Below, one piece after another: positions 1-9,075 of a stretch of DNA of 64,000 nt. Under the pieces are notes generated by a model. It made no database searches and was not told the DNA's origin. It saw only the letters and a list, made by a program, of their open reading frames with translations. The position numbers and the translations under genes were made by a program. The stretch comes from an uncultured Clostridia bacterium (lineage in GTDB: Bacteria > Bacillota > Clostridia > Christensenellales > UBA1242). Location: assembly GCA_944381135.1 (NCBI GenBank), contig CALWJY010000015.1:163453-227452 (forward strand), in the 5' to 3' direction. The stretch's first letter is position 1, and each line of letters begins with the position of its first letter.

Positions 1-236
1 TCAAACTTTTTTGCAATATAGACAACAAGACGCAAATTATGCTCAATCAGTTTGTCGCGCGCTTGCAAATTTCCGTTTTTAATTTCATCCAAAAGCACCG
101 CCTCTTCTTCAGCAGGAAGAGGTTGTGGCAACGCTTTGTTTCCGCAAATATAGCAGATGATGTCATCCGCGCGTTTTGAGTCCTCTCGGTTAAAAAATTT
201 CCACAAAAGCAATCTAATTTTGATAAAAATGTTCAT
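1..236 (-). CDS. sigE: RNA polymerase sporulation sigma factor SigE (N-terminal part, cut by window edge)
   Basis: The first 78 codons are visible. The product starts [15 protein letters not shown] and contains [11 protein letters not shown] and [20 protein letters not shown], the start of sigma-70 region 2 as in SigE/SigK. The short hydrophobic N-terminus before it matches the pro-sequence that tethers pro-SigE to the membrane until SpoIIGA removes it. The ATG at 236 follows an AAGGAGG site. It lies directly downstream of spoIIGA, the classic spoIIG order, so identity as SigE rather than another sporulation sigma factor is well supported. The rest of the gene lies beyond position 1. Confidence 0.93.
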   Translation of the reverse strand, partial: MNIFIKIRLLLWKFFNREDSKRADDIICYICGNKALPQPLPAEEEAVLLDEIKNGNLQARDKLIEHNLRLVVYIAKKF

Positions 237-291
237 TTTCTCCTCCTTTTTTCTTGGCACATAAAAAAATGAAATAGACAAAAAACTTAGA

Positions 292-1101
292 CTATGTGCA
301 TTTTTCCGCCATATTGTTGTTTAGGATTATGTCACTTCCAAAAGACTGTTTGAAATTTTTGAAACAAAGTCCCAAGGTTGGCTTATCAACAATTTTCTCA
401 CCCAGAATCAGACTGTCAACTTGAAACACAAGAATTTTGTCTCCACTTCCAAGTGTGTTGAACGAAATGTAGTGAGCAAACTTCAATTTTTTGAGTTTGT
501 CCGATTTTTTAAGCACATCCTCAAGGTCAATGTCCGAAAAAAGAGTGGAAAAGACTTTGAAATTAATCAATGTCACAGGATTGTCTGTCAGTGGGTCAAG
601 AAGCAGATTTCCACTGTCCAAAAATGCTTTCCACTTTGTTTTTCGCCCCTCGCTTTCAAGTTCGACATTGAAACAAAAGTTTTCAACGGCGCGTCTTTTA
701 TGGAAATGTTTAAGAAGTACAGTGACCACAAAAAACATTGCAACCAACACCGCAAGCACAACAATCAAGGATCGAAATCCAAACAATTGTTCAAAAAAGA
801 AACATGCTCCGCCATAGATGAGTGTTGAAAGAAAATAAGTCAAAAAAATGCCCACAAACTTTTTGAAAGACTTAAACTTAAAGGAAATGCAAACCAAAAC
901 CATGATTTGTCCAATTTCAACCAAAAACCAACCCAAACTCGACAGTCGCATTGCCGGAATTGCAACCGTGAGGCAGGCACCAAAAAATGCCGACAGAAGA
1001 AAAAGTCTGCCACGTTCTTTCAAAATCAGAGATGTGGTTTTAAGAACTATGAGGTTGATGAGCAAATTTTCAAGCAGAACATACTCCACAACAATTTCCA
1101 T
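292..1101 (-). CDS. spoIIGA: Sigma-E processing peptidase SpoIIGA
   Basis: Membrane aspartic protease that cleaves pro-SigE in the mother cell. The first ~130 residues are hydrophobic, about five membrane segments, followed by a cytoplasmic domain with the protease motif [17 protein letters not shown] (catalytic Asp near residue 162). The length, 269 aa, is slightly below the usual ~300. A GTG at 1107 is possible, but the ATG at 1101 has the GAGGTG-type site. sigE follows 55 bp downstream and ftsZ precedes it, separated by a terminator, so spoIIGA-sigE probably has its own promoter in the 1108-1300 gap. Activation needs SpoIIR, also encoded in this window (14538-15062). Confidence 0.92.
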   Translation of the reverse strand: MEIVVEYVLLENLLINLIVLKTTSLILKERGRLFLLSAFFGACLTVAIPAMRLSSLGWFLVEIGQIMVLVCISFKFKSFKKFVGIFLTYFLSTLIYGGACFFFEQLFGFRSLIVVLAVLVAMFFVVTVLLKHFHKRRAVENFCFNVELESEGRKTKWKAFLDSGNLLLDPLTDNPVTLINFKVFSTLFSDIDLEDVLKKSDKLKKLKFAHYISFNTLGSGDKILVFQVDSLILGEKIVDKPTLGLCFKNFKQSFGSDIILNNNMAEKCT

Positions 1102-1300
1102 TTCCACCTCAAAAGCATTTTATTAAATTTAAAACGCTTTCTCATATGAAAAAAATAAGAGAAAACAAACTTTTTGCAGTGTTTTTGTCGGAAGGAGTTT
1201 TAAACCTTTTTTAAAAAAGTTAAGTTGTTTTAATTTCATAAATTTAAAGATCTTGAGAAAATTTGAAAGTCCCCATTAGAAAAAACCAGTCCCATAAAAC

Positions 1301-1334
1301 AAAAAAAACACACCAAGACAAATGCCTGATGTGC
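1301..1334 (-). terminator. Rho-independent terminator after ftsZ
   Basis: On the minus strand CACATCAG pairs with TTGGTGTG (8 bp, two G-U pairs) around a 9-nt loop and is followed by eight T. It separates ftsAZ from spoIIGA-sigE. Confidence 0.75.
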
Positions 1335-1431
1335 TTTTCTGATTTTAAAATTTCGCCTTTCCACTTCGTTTTCTGTCGTTCAAGAACCGCTCTTTGACAA
1401 CAAAAACTTGAAGCAATTTGACACGAAACGC

Positions 1432-2610
1432 CTATTTTCTGTTTTTGTTTCTGATTTTTTCAATCCAAGGTGGGATTGAGTTGATGCTTGGGTTGACATC
1501 CACACGAGATGTTGTGTCATTTTGATGCAAATTGACTTCTCTTTGTGGTTGCTGTGGCTGAGCACTGTATCCGCCAAAAGGATTGAAAGTTTTAAACTTG
1601 TCTTCTTCAGGCTCTTTCTTCTCATCCACAGGTTTTTCCTCTTCTTTTTCTTCTTCATCTTCACCAGGAGTTTTAAACCCTGTTGCAATGATTGTGATTT
1701 CCACTTCATCTCTCATGTCTGGGTCTATGCTGCTTCCAAAAATGAGGTTGCAAGATGGGTCGATGACCTCTTTCACCATGTTTGCGGCCTCTGTCACTTC
1801 ACGCAAAGTGATGTCACTTCCGCCCTTAATGTTCAAAACAACGCCTGTGGCACCCTCAATTGTGGTTTCAATAAGTGGAGATGCAACTGCTTGACGCACA
1901 GCTTCCAAAGTTTTGTTTTCGCCCTTGCCGTGACCTATGCCCATATGTGCAAGTCCGCGATTTTTCATGATGGTTTCAATGTCGGCAAAGTCGAGGTTAA
2001 TCATTCCTGGGAAGACAATGAGGTCTGAAATGCCCTGAATGCCTTGTCTGAGGACATCATCTGCATATCTGAACGCTTCAACAAGAGTGGTTTTTTCTGG
2101 CAAAATTGTCAGAAGTCTTTCATTTGGAATGATGACAATTGTGTCAACATATTTTCTCAGTTCTGCAATGCCCTTTTCAGCGTTTTCCATACGCTTTGGA
2201 TTTTCAAATAAGAAAGGTTTTGTGACAATTCCGACTGTCAAAATTCCAAGTTCTTTGGCAATTTGAGCAATCACCGGTGCAGCACCTGTGCCTGTTCCGC
2301 CACCCATTCCGGCAGTGATGAACACAAGGTCTGTGCCTTTCAAAATTTCCGTGATGGAAGATTTGCTTTCTTCTGCTGCCTTACGCCCAATTTCTGGAAT
2401 TGCGCCCGCACCGCGTCCGCCTGTCAATCGCTCGCCAATTTGCAAACGTTTTTCGGCTTTGGAAATCAAAAGTGCCTGTTTGTCGGTGTTGATTGCAACA
2501 AATTCAGCAGATGAAACATTTGCTTCAATCATGCGGTTGACTGCGTTGTTTCCGCCTCCACCAACGCCAAGAACTTTGATTTTTACGACTGATGTTGAAT
2601 TATTGTCCAT
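1432..2610 (-). CDS. ftsZ: Cell division GTPase FtsZ
   Basis: Tubulin-like GTPase that forms the division ring. The glycine-rich nucleotide motif GGGTGTG is at residues 103-109, an N-terminal [15 protein letters not shown] motif is present, and the T7-loop region reads [11 protein letters not shown]. After the globular core (~320 aa) comes an acidic E/K-rich linker and then the C-terminal peptide [14 protein letters not shown], which binds FtsA/SepF-type partners. Length 392 aa is normal. The start ATG has a GGAGAAGG site. It lies 107 bp after the ftsA-like gene, probably co-transcribed with it, and ends with TAG before the terminator at 1301-1334. Confidence 0.98.
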   Translation of the reverse strand: MDNNSTSVVKIKVLGVGGGGNNAVNRMIEANVSSAEFVAINTDKQALLISKAEKRLQIGERLTGGRGAGAIPEIGRKAAEESKSSITEILKGTDLVFITAGMGGGTGTGAAPVIAQIAKELGILTVGIVTKPFLFENPKRMENAEKGIAELRKYVDTIVIIPNERLLTILPEKTTLVEAFRYADDVLRQGIQGISDLIVFPGMINLDFADIETIMKNRGLAHMGIGHGKGENKTLEAVRQAVASPLIETTIEGATGVVLNIKGGSDITLREVTEAANMVKEVIDPSCNLIFGSSIDPDMRDEVEITIIATGFKTPGEDEEEKEEEKPVDEKKEPEEDKFKTFNPFGGYSAQPQQPQREVNLHQNDTTSRVDVNPSINSIPPWIEKIRNKNRK

Positions 2611-2716
2611 ATCCTTCTCCTTTTTTGTCTTGCAATCTATTACATATATTTTAACTTAAATGCTCCAATTTTGCAAGAATTTTTCTAAATTTTTGAGCAT
2701 TTTTGCAAATATTTTA

Positions 2717-3838
2717 TCAATTTTCATCGAGAGCCGAATTCACAAGTCCAAGCAGACTTGCATATTCTGGCTTATCCATTGCAGGAATTGGTGGAACGCC
2801 ATATGAAATATTTCTGCCAATACATTTTGCAAAATAGTCCTTGCCACCCTTGATTTTGCTTATGCCAGCGCCACAAAGATAGATTGGATAGTATGGCACA
2901 TACTCTTTTGCAAAAAGTCTTATACATTCGTTGACAGTTTTTGCAATCAAGTCAAGACGATAGCACACTGCCTCATTTGCGGTTGAAAGCGGAATTTTTG
3001 TCACCCGACCACCCAAAGTTGTGAGGTCATAAAAATCATTCTCGCCACCGCGCAAAGAAAGCACAATTTGTTTTTTAAGTTGCCTTGCGTCGTTATATGC
3101 AATCTCGCACGCCTCAGACAAATCGCTTGTTATGTAGGAACCGCCCATTGAAAAGGAAGTCAAATTTGTCAGACCATCGCCTTTGACAAAAGCCACACTT
3201 GTGGAGCGCGCGCCAACATCAATGACAATGCAGGTGCGCTCCCTTTCCTCTTTTTCCAAAATGAACATAGCTTCGCACAGAGACTCGCTTAAATATTCCA
3301 CTTGTTCAATGCCTATATGCGAAAAAATTCTGTTGAAGGTTTGGATGAAAGACGATTGAGCCAAAATCACCGACATATCTGCCGAAATTTTGTTTGCTTT
3401 GCTTCCTTTTGGAGAGTTTGTTTTTCTGCTGTCATCAAGTTCAAAACTGATTGGACTCACGGACAAAACTTCCATTCCGTCCACATCAATTTGGTCGGAT
3501 GCTCTTCTTGCAAGCGTATCCAAATCGCTTTGTCTGACAGAACGCTTAAATTTGAAAATGATTTGGTCCCGTGCTGAAAAAACTTTTGAAAACTCTGCTG
3601 GCACGCCAACAAAAATTTTGTCAATTCTTTTCTTGTAGACCGATTGAATTTGTGCAAAAAGGCTTGCGACTGCGTCCTCAAGCAGAGAATTTTCGATGAA
3701 CTCTCCCTCAAAGAAACCTGCATATTCCACCTGAGCCTTAGCTTTGATGTTGAAAATGCCGTTGACACCTCTTTGTGCCACCACACAAGACAATTTTGAA
3801 GAACCAATTTCAACCACTGTTGCGATGTTTTGTGCCAT
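2717..3838 (-). CDS. ftsA: FtsA-like actin-family cell division protein (no visible C-terminal anchor)
   Basis: Actin-fold ATPase that normally links FtsZ to the membrane. The protein has AQNIATVVEIGSSKLSCVV at the N-terminus and CIVIDVGARSTSVAFV in the phosphate-binding region, plus SMGGSYITSDL and IYLCGAGISKIKG, as in FtsA. It is divergent and short (373 aa; typical FtsA is ~400-440) and stops at EYASLLGLVNSALDEN, so no linker or amphipathic membrane-targeting helix follows. The likely start is ATG 3838 with AAGGAATGAGG upstream; an ATG at 3847 is in frame. Position before ftsZ supports the call. A strong promoter lies at 3859-3887. Confidence 0.88.
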   Translation of the reverse strand: MAQNIATVVEIGSSKLSCVVAQRGVNGIFNIKAKAQVEYAGFFEGEFIENSLLEDAVASLFAQIQSVYKKRIDKIFVGVPAEFSKVFSARDQIIFKFKRSVRQSDLDTLARRASDQIDVDGMEVLSVSPISFELDDSRKTNSPKGSKANKISADMSVILAQSSFIQTFNRIFSHIGIEQVEYLSESLCEAMFILEKEERERTCIVIDVGARSTSVAFVKGDGLTNLTSFSMGGSYITSDLSEACEIAYNDARQLKKQIVLSLRGGENDFYDLTTLGGRVTKIPLSTANEAVCYRLDLIAKTVNECIRLFAKEYVPYYPIYLCGAGISKIKGGKDYFAKCIGRNISYGVPPIPAMDKPEYASLLGLVNSALDEN

Positions 3839-3858
3839 ATTCCTCATTCCTTATCAAT

Positions 3859-3887
3859 AGTTTAAACTTTTTCCAACAAGATGTCAA
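3859..3887 (-). promoter_or_regulatory. SigA-type promoter of ftsA-ftsZ
   Basis: On the minus strand TTGACA (3882-3887), a 17-bp spacer and TAAACT (3859-3864) stand about 20 bp before the start codon. The -35 is consensus and the -10 is a 4/6 match. Confidence 0.75.
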
Positions 3888-3956
3888 ATATTTTGCAGAA
3901 AAAATTAATAAAAATAAATTTTTTTAAATATTTATGCATATCTATACATTCAAACT

Positions 3957-3964
3957 TTCGACAA
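3957..3964 (-). promoter_or_regulatory. Candidate Spo0A box
   Basis: TTGTCGAA on the minus strand, an exact match to the 0A-box core, about 70 bp upstream of the -35 element of the ftsA promoter. It suggests Spo0A input into ftsAZ at sporulation. An 8-bp match is weak evidence alone. The remaining gap up to 4142 shows only a short direct repeat (AAACCACAACTCA twice, near 4035-4062). Confidence 0.4.
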
Positions 3965-4142
3965 GGACAACAAAAATCTGCCCACCTCCTCTTTTAGTGC
4001 TTAAATTTCCTTGATTTTGAATTTGAAAAAACTTAAATTAAACCACAACTCAAACCACAACTCATAAAGACACACATTGAAGAACATTTTGTGAACAATC
4101 AAAATTCGACGAAAAAACAACATAAAAAAGGTGATTTTAGGC

Positions 4143-4177
4143 AAAAAAAATAAGAGGTATTTTTTCCTCTTATTTTG
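4143..4177 (-). terminator. Terminator after fakA
   Basis: AAAATAAGAGG pairs perfectly with CCTCTTATTTT (11 bp), followed on the minus strand by a run of eight T. It lies 5 bp after the fakA stop. Confidence 0.85.
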
Positions 4178-4181
4178 AAAA

Positions 4182-5816
4182 CTATTCCAAAGAAACCAAA
4201 TAATAATAAACCGGTTGACCACCATATGCAACTGTCACTTCGCAATCTGGATATTTGTTTGCAAGGGTCTCTTGAAGTGCATTTGCTTCTTCCTCGCGGA
4301 TGTCCTCACCATAGAAGAGAGTGATGTTCATCACGGAATCGTCAAACATGGCTTCAATCAATTTTTCGGTGGTTTCGCTCACCAAATTTCCTTTTGCCAG
4401 AATTGCCTTATCATCCAGTCCGATGATTTCGCCTTTTGTCAAGTCAAATCCATCAACATGGGTGTCGCGAACTGCATATGTGACAGAGCCCGAACGCACA
4501 CTCTTGATTGCTTCAAGCATGGCTTGTTTGTTTTCTTCAACTGAAGCATCCGGATTGAATGTGATTGCCGCCGAAATGCCCTCTGGCACACTTCTTGTTG
4601 GAATGATGATGAGGTTTTTGTTTGTCACATCATTTGCTTGCTCTGCTGCCAAAACAATGTTTTTGTTGTTTGGGAAAACAAACACATTCCTTGCTGGAAC
4701 TTTGTCAGCAGCGGTGGCAATGTCTTCAGCGCTTGGGTTCATGGTCTGTCCACCCACAATGATTTCATCCACCGTCAATTCTTTGAAGATGTTTGAAAGC
4801 CCTTCGCCCGGAGCAACGGCAATCATGCCAAGTTCCTTAGTTTCCTCTGTGGCTTGAGCTTTCTTCTTGAGTTCTCGGTTTTGCTCTCTCATGTTTTCAA
4901 TCTTGAGGTTATAAAGTTCGCCAAGTTCAAGTGCATAGCCAAGTGCCTTGTTTGGTTCGTTTGTGTGGACATGCACCTTGACAAGAGACAAATCGCCAAT
5001 GCAAATCACGGAATCGCCAATTTCCATCAATTTTTCACGCAATTTGTCGATGTCTGCCTCTGTGGTCTTTTTAAACATGTTGATGATCATATATTCTGTG
5101 CAATAGCCAAACTCAATGTCGCCAAGGTTGTTGATGTCAGCAATCACATCGTCAACTGTTTGAGGTTTTGTCTCGTCAACAAAGGTATATTCCAAGTCTT
5201 CCTCGCCCATAAGGAAACGATAGAACCCTGTGAAAATCACCAAAATTCCGCGACCACCAGAATCCACAACTCCCGCTTTCTTCAAGACAGGCAACATCTC
5301 AGGCGTCTGTTTCAAAATTTCCTCACCCGTGTCAATGACTTTTTTCAAAAAAACCTCAAAATCGTCATGTTTTTTGGCAAGGCTGACAGCATTTTCCGCC
5401 ATAACACGAATGACTGTCAAAATTGTGCCCTCTTTTGGCTTTGTGACAGCCTTATATGCAATTGTTGCACCCTCTTGCATTGCCTTGGCAAAATCTTTGG
5501 TGGAAATCTCTTTGCAGTTTTTTGTCACCGAGCAAAAGCCTTTGAAAATCTGTGATGTGATGACACCGCTGTTTCCTCTTGCCCCGCGAAGTGCACCTTT
5601 GGAAAAAGCTTCCGACAATGAAGCAAGGTCGGTGTTCATACATTTGTTGATTTCGCCGACTGCAGATTTCATTGTCAAAAACATATTTGTGCCCGTGTCT
5701 CCGTCCGGAACAGGAAACACGTTTAAAGAGTCAATGTATTCTTTGTTTTGTTCAAGCAGGCTGACACCTGCGAGGACCATCTTCTTAAAGGTCGCTCCAT
5801 TTATGGATTTTTGCAT
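4182..5816 (-). CDS. fakA: Fatty acid kinase catalytic subunit FakA (DAK2 domain, YloV family)
   Basis: Phosphorylates fatty acids held by FakB (DegV-family) proteins, giving acyl-phosphate for phospholipid synthesis. The N-terminal Dak2 nucleotide domain has NVFPVPDGDTGTNM at residues 32-45 with the metal-binding aspartates, and GARGNSGVITSQIF near residue 80. The middle region includes YCTEYMI and VKVHVHTNEP, and a C-terminal DegV-like domain follows. The 544 aa length is typical. The gene follows the Asp23-family gene by 16 bp (rpmB-asp23-fakA is a common Firmicutes neighbourhood, with rpmB divergent). A FakB candidate lies at 54250-55143. Confidence 0.95.
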   Translation of the reverse strand: MQKSINGATFKKMVLAGVSLLEQNKEYIDSLNVFPVPDGDTGTNMFLTMKSAVGEINKCMNTDLASLSEAFSKGALRGARGNSGVITSQIFKGFCSVTKNCKEISTKDFAKAMQEGATIAYKAVTKPKEGTILTVIRVMAENAVSLAKKHDDFEVFLKKVIDTGEEILKQTPEMLPVLKKAGVVDSGGRGILVIFTGFYRFLMGEEDLEYTFVDETKPQTVDDVIADINNLGDIEFGYCTEYMIINMFKKTTEADIDKLREKLMEIGDSVICIGDLSLVKVHVHTNEPNKALGYALELGELYNLKIENMREQNRELKKKAQATEETKELGMIAVAPGEGLSNIFKELTVDEIIVGGQTMNPSAEDIATAADKVPARNVFVFPNNKNIVLAAEQANDVTNKNLIIIPTRSVPEGISAAITFNPDASVEENKQAMLEAIKSVRSGSVTYAVRDTHVDGFDLTKGEIIGLDDKAILAKGNLVSETTEKLIEAMFDDSVMNITLFYGEDIREEEANALQETLANKYPDCEVTVAYGGQPVYYYLVSLE

Positions 5817-5832
5817 TTTATGCTCCTATTTG

Positions 5833-6183
5833 TCAAACACACACGCCCACGACGTGAACATTCACAGTGTCAACAATCATGCCTGTGAAATTTTCGACCA
5901 TATATTTAACAGATTTTTTGAGCGATTCAGCAACCGCACTGATGGAAACACCATATTTCAAAATGCAGTGAATGTCAATGAAAATACGGTTGTCAATGTG
6001 GCTGATTGAAACGCCTTTGGAATAGCGCTCTTTTTTGAAAACTTCCCTTGCACTGTCTTTGAAGTTTTTTGAAGCGAGGTCAACAACTCCATAGCAATCC
6101 AACGCAGCAAAACCAGCAACAGTGCGGATTGCATTGTCGCTGATTGAGATGTTTCCATAATAGTTGTTTGTATCGACAGTCAA
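5833..6183 (-). CDS. Asp23/Gls24 family envelope stress protein (YloU-like)
   Basis: Small Asp23-family protein (116 aa) with GNISISDNAIRTVAGFAALDCYGVVDL near the N-terminus, then a two-strand/helix pattern ending VKYMVENFTGMIVDTVNVHVVGV. Family members bind membrane partners and associate with the envelope; the exact role is unknown. The start is taken as TTG at 6183 because AGGGAGG lies 8 bp upstream and the family begins just before the YGNISIS motif. The frame is open further up to 6276, but that extension has no site and no family similarity. It is in one operon with fakA. Confidence 0.88.
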   Translation of the reverse strand: MTVDTNNYYGNISISDNAIRTVAGFAALDCYGVVDLASKNFKDSAREVFKKERYSKGVSISHIDNRIFIDIHCILKYGVSISAVAESLKKSVKYMVENFTGMIVDTVNVHVVGVCV

Positions 6184-6485
6184 AGGATTTTCCTCCCTTG
6201 TTTGCTTAATTTTTTGGGAAGCTGATGTTGAAAGTCTCCAAAGTAAAAACAATGCGAGCAAGGTTTGTGTTGCCAAGCCTCATTTTGAAAAATTCAAAAT
6301 TCACTTCCAATTAGGCTTATTTTACAACATTTACAAAGATTTGACAAGCAAAATAGGGCATAAAATAAAAATTTTTTAGGTTGCCATTTTCAAATGATTT
6401 GAAAAGTTGAAAAGCCATGAGTGGCTTGCAACAATACAAGATATGCTAAATTTAAAAATTTTAATGACAAATATGCGCAAAACAG

Positions 6486-6514
6486 TTGATTTTTCGTTTT
6501 GTTTGTGATATACT
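6486..6514 (+). promoter_or_regulatory. Promoter of rpmB
   Basis: TTGATT (6486-6491), 17 bp, TATACT (6509-6514), 30 bp before the rpmB ATG. The rest of the 6184-6480 gap has a short hairpin (AAGCCA/TGGCTT near 6412) and nothing else recognisable. Confidence 0.7.
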
Positions 6515-6544
6515 CATATGGCAAAACAATTAAAGGAGACGAAA

Positions 6545-6715
6545 ATGAGCAGAGTTTGTGAGATTTGTGGAAAGGGCAAAATGGATGGCAAAACAGTCAG
6601 CCATGCAAACAACAAAGCCCCAAGAAAATATAATGTCAATTTGCAAACAGTTGAAATTGACGGAAAGAAAGTTAAGGCTTGCACAAAATGCATTAAGAAA
6701 GCAAAAAAATCTTAA
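6545..6715 (+). CDS. rpmB: 50S ribosomal protein L28
   Basis: A 56-aa protein of the large ribosomal subunit. It begins MSRVCEICGKGKMDGKTVSHANNKAPRKY and ends CTKCIKKAKKS, so it is the zinc-ribbon (C+) form with two CxxC pairs. The start at 6545 is chosen because AAAGGAG lies 7 bp upstream and L28 begins at MSRVCE; an in-frame ATG at 6518 precedes the ribosome binding site and is not used. It is divergent from the asp23-fakA operon and followed by a strong hairpin terminator. Confidence 0.97.
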   Translation: MSRVCEICGKGKMDGKTVSHANNKAPRKYNVNLQTVEIDGKKVKACTKCIKKAKKS

Positions 6716-6758
6716 GCATTCCTTTTTCTTTTATTTAAAAATCAATAAAAATTAAAAA

Positions 6759-6788
6759 AACACCAAGTTTGTTGGTGTTATTTTTTTT
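6759..6788 (+). terminator. Bidirectional terminator between rpmB and murF
   Basis: AACACCAA pairs with TTGGTGTT (8 bp) around GTTTG. T-runs lie on both sides, so it can end rpmB on the plus strand and the murF transcript on the minus strand. Confidence 0.85.
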
Positions 6789-6848
6789 GCCTACAAGGTT
6801 TTCAACTTTCAAATCCAAAGTTATTTTAAACTGCTTTAAAACATCAAC

Positions 6849-8252
6849 TCATTTCATGTTGTCGGGCAAATCGTTTTCAAAAAGGACTGCATCGCCTTTG
6901 TTTAAAATTTTTTGCAAAAGTTGTTTCTGCTCTTGGCGTGTGTTTGCAAAGTGTATCTCACATTTCCCTCTTGCACCCTCTTCAAGCGCCTTTTTGTTGG
7001 TTTGGTTCATGATGATGAAAACATCTGCCACCTTTCCAACCTCTTCGCCCGCCTGTTTGTTGATTTCATATTGCGCCTTGCCAAGTTCGACAATGCCAGG
7101 AGAGACCACCACTTTCTTTCCAGAGAAAGAATTCAAAACCTCAAGCGCTTGTTTGAAGCCATCAAAATTGCTGTTATAAGAATCGTCAATCACATCCACA
7201 AACTGTCCCTTGATGAGTTCAAGCCGGTGTGGTGTTGGTGAAAGTGCGGAAATGCCCTTAACAATTCCATGAATGCTCTCCCCCAAAAGATACGCCATCG
7301 CAGACGCCACCACAATGTTGTCTATGTTTGCTTTTCCAAGAAGTTTTGTTTGACAAAAAATTTCGTTGCCATCCAAAATCATGACAAATTTCGAACCCGT
7401 TGAGGAAACCTCAATGTTCTTTGCAAAAGCAAAACTGCCATCCGTGCAAACCAAAAACTTTTTGTGGTTGAAACGCTCATAAAGTTTTTTGCTGGACTTG
7501 CTTTTCCCGTTGAACACCACCAAATCTTTGGCATTTTCACAAAGTTCAAATTTTGTATTCTCAATCACTTGCAAAGAACCAAATGTTTCCAAATGGCACT
7601 TTCCAATTGGCGTTATGATTCCAAAATCAACACCAACAAGTTTCGCCAAAGTGTCAATGTCGCCTTGACAACGCGCTCCAAACTCCACAATGAAAAAATC
7701 GTCTGTCTCTTTTAAATTTTCCAAAATCGTCTTGCAAACGCCCATGGGAGTGTTATAACTTTTTGGTGTGGCGGTGGTTTGAAATTCCACGCAGAGAAGT
7801 TGATATAGGATGTTTTTTGTGGAGGTCTTTCCAAAACTGCCCGTGATGGCAATGGTCTTGCATGGCATCTTGGAAAGTTTTTCTTTTGCCTTTTTGATGT
7901 ATTGTCTTTTGATGAAATCTTCAAGCGGAAGTGTCAGCAAAAATGTCAAAACAGCAAAAAATGGACTTGCAACAATCAAAACGCATGTGATTGCAAAATT
8001 GACCCAAAAATTTGAAATCAGACCAAAAAACAGCAAAAAAATGAAAAATTTAAGTAAAAAATCGCAAAAAATCAATCTTTTAATTCTGAAAGTGAAGACA
8101 AGAGGAGTTTTGTTTCCAAAAGCAAAGTCAAATTTTAAAGCCTTTTTTATGTAGTTTCCAAGTTTATAGTTTTCAAGTTGGAATGTTTTGACAAAAATCA
8201 AGTCCAACCCACAGAAAATAAGCGAAACCAAAAACGCATACAAAACAAACAC
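6849..8252 (-). CDS. murF: MurF-like Mur ligase with N-terminal membrane segments
   Basis: Mur ligase expected to add D-Ala-D-Ala (or a similar group) to the UDP-MurNAc peptide. The ATP loop ITGSFGKTSTK is at residues 136-146, followed by SYNTPMGVCKTIL and the substrate loop EFGARCQGDID. The C-terminal ligase domain carries DDSYNSNFDGFKQAL and SPGIVELG as in MurF. The first ~115 residues are unusual: instead of the Mur N-terminal UDP-binding domain there are hydrophobic segments near 3-20, 60-80 and 85-110. That makes a membrane-bound ligase likely and substrate assignment less certain. The alpha/beta hydrolase and murC genes lie upstream on the same strand. Confidence 0.8.
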   Translation of the reverse strand: MFVLYAFLVSLIFCGLDLIFVKTFQLENYKLGNYIKKALKFDFAFGNKTPLVFTFRIKRLIFCDFLLKFFIFLLFFGLISNFWVNFAITCVLIVASPFFAVLTFLLTLPLEDFIKRQYIKKAKEKLSKMPCKTIAITGSFGKTSTKNILYQLLCVEFQTTATPKSYNTPMGVCKTILENLKETDDFFIVEFGARCQGDIDTLAKLVGVDFGIITPIGKCHLETFGSLQVIENTKFELCENAKDLVVFNGKSKSSKKLYERFNHKKFLVCTDGSFAFAKNIEVSSTGSKFVMILDGNEIFCQTKLLGKANIDNIVVASAMAYLLGESIHGIVKGISALSPTPHRLELIKGQFVDVIDDSYNSNFDGFKQALEVLNSFSGKKVVVSPGIVELGKAQYEINKQAGEEVGKVADVFIIMNQTNKKALEEGARGKCEIHFANTRQEQKQLLQKILNKGDAVLFENDLPDNMK

Positions 8253-8349
8253 AAATCACCTCCAAAAACAAAGCAATTAAGCCAACAAATTAATCAAAAA
8301 CATGCAATCAAATTGTTTTTCGTCAAATAAACTTGCAAAAACGCAAAAC

Positions 8350-9066
8350 TTAAACAAACTTTTCAAGTTGCGACAAAAATTCTAATCGTCTGTCAACAAA
8401 AGAAAAATGTCCAGCACCTTCAAGCAAAACAAGTTTAGAATTTTTGATTTTTCGCTTCATCTTTCTTGCCATATAAACAGGCGTTGTTTTGTCATCTTTT
8501 CCAAAAACAATTAAAGTTGGAGCTGTTATGAATGGCAAAAAATCGTCAAGATGTGTGCTGACAATACTCTTAAAAATTTCTCTCATGTCGCTGTCAAGCG
8601 CGCGAAAGTCAACACTTCCATATTTTGAAACATCAAGCCCAAGTTTTCTTCTGATTTTATATGCCAAAACCTTGAAATAAAATTTCAAACTGCGTTTTGG
8701 CTTAAGTCCAGCACTGTCCACAAGCACAAGTTTTTGCACCTCGTTTTTGCAAAGAACCGCCAAAATGATGCCAATTCTTCCACCAAATGAATGCCCAATT
8801 ATGTTGATTTTTTTGATTTTCAGGTGCTGACATATTGACATCACCATGTTTGCATATGTAAAAATTGACCAATTTTTGATATGTTGACTACTCCGCCCAA
8901 AAGGTGGAAAATCGACAAAAAGCGCACTTTGTTTGTTCAACCTCTCTTGGCAAAAAAGCAGACTTTGGTGGTCACATCCCCAGCCATGAAGAAAGACATT
9001 CACAACCTCACTTTTTCTGTCGAAAAATTCATAGAAAATGGTGGCATCACGGAAATTTTTAGTCAT
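8350..9066 (-). CDS. Alpha/beta hydrolase
   Basis: A 238-aa alpha/beta-hydrolase-fold protein. It has the oxyanion-hole motif FLHGWGCDHQSLL near residue 28, the nucleophile elbow GHSFGGR (Ser), a C-terminal acid in IVFGKDDKTTP and a catalytic His in EGAGHFSFVD. No signal peptide or membrane segment is seen, so it should be cytoplasmic. The substrate is unknown. It starts 10 bp after the murC stop, between murC and the MurF-like gene, which suggests a role linked to cell wall precursors, though that is inference from position only. Confidence 0.85.
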   Translation of the reverse strand: MTKNFRDATIFYEFFDRKSEVVNVFLHGWGCDHQSLLFCQERLNKQSALFVDFPPFGRSSQHIKNWSIFTYANMVMSICQHLKIKKINIIGHSFGGRIGIILAVLCKNEVQKLVLVDSAGLKPKRSLKFYFKVLAYKIRRKLGLDVSKYGSVDFRALDSDMREIFKSIVSTHLDDFLPFITAPTLIVFGKDDKTTPVYMARKMKRKIKNSKLVLLEGAGHFSFVDRRLEFLSQLEKFV

Positions 9067-9075
9067 ATTAACATG

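Noticed and set aside
421-1149. Plus-strand open frames across spoIIGA
   Set aside because: They mirror spoIIGA in other frames, have no ribosome site and no protein-like composition.
4001-4231. 76-codon minus-strand frame overlapping the fakA end and terminator
   Set aside because: It is composed of AT-rich intergenic sequence, includes the fakA terminator and has no start signal.
5833-6276. Longer Asp23-family product starting at 6276
   Set aside because: The extra residues have no family similarity and the strong AGGGAGG site points to TTG 6183.
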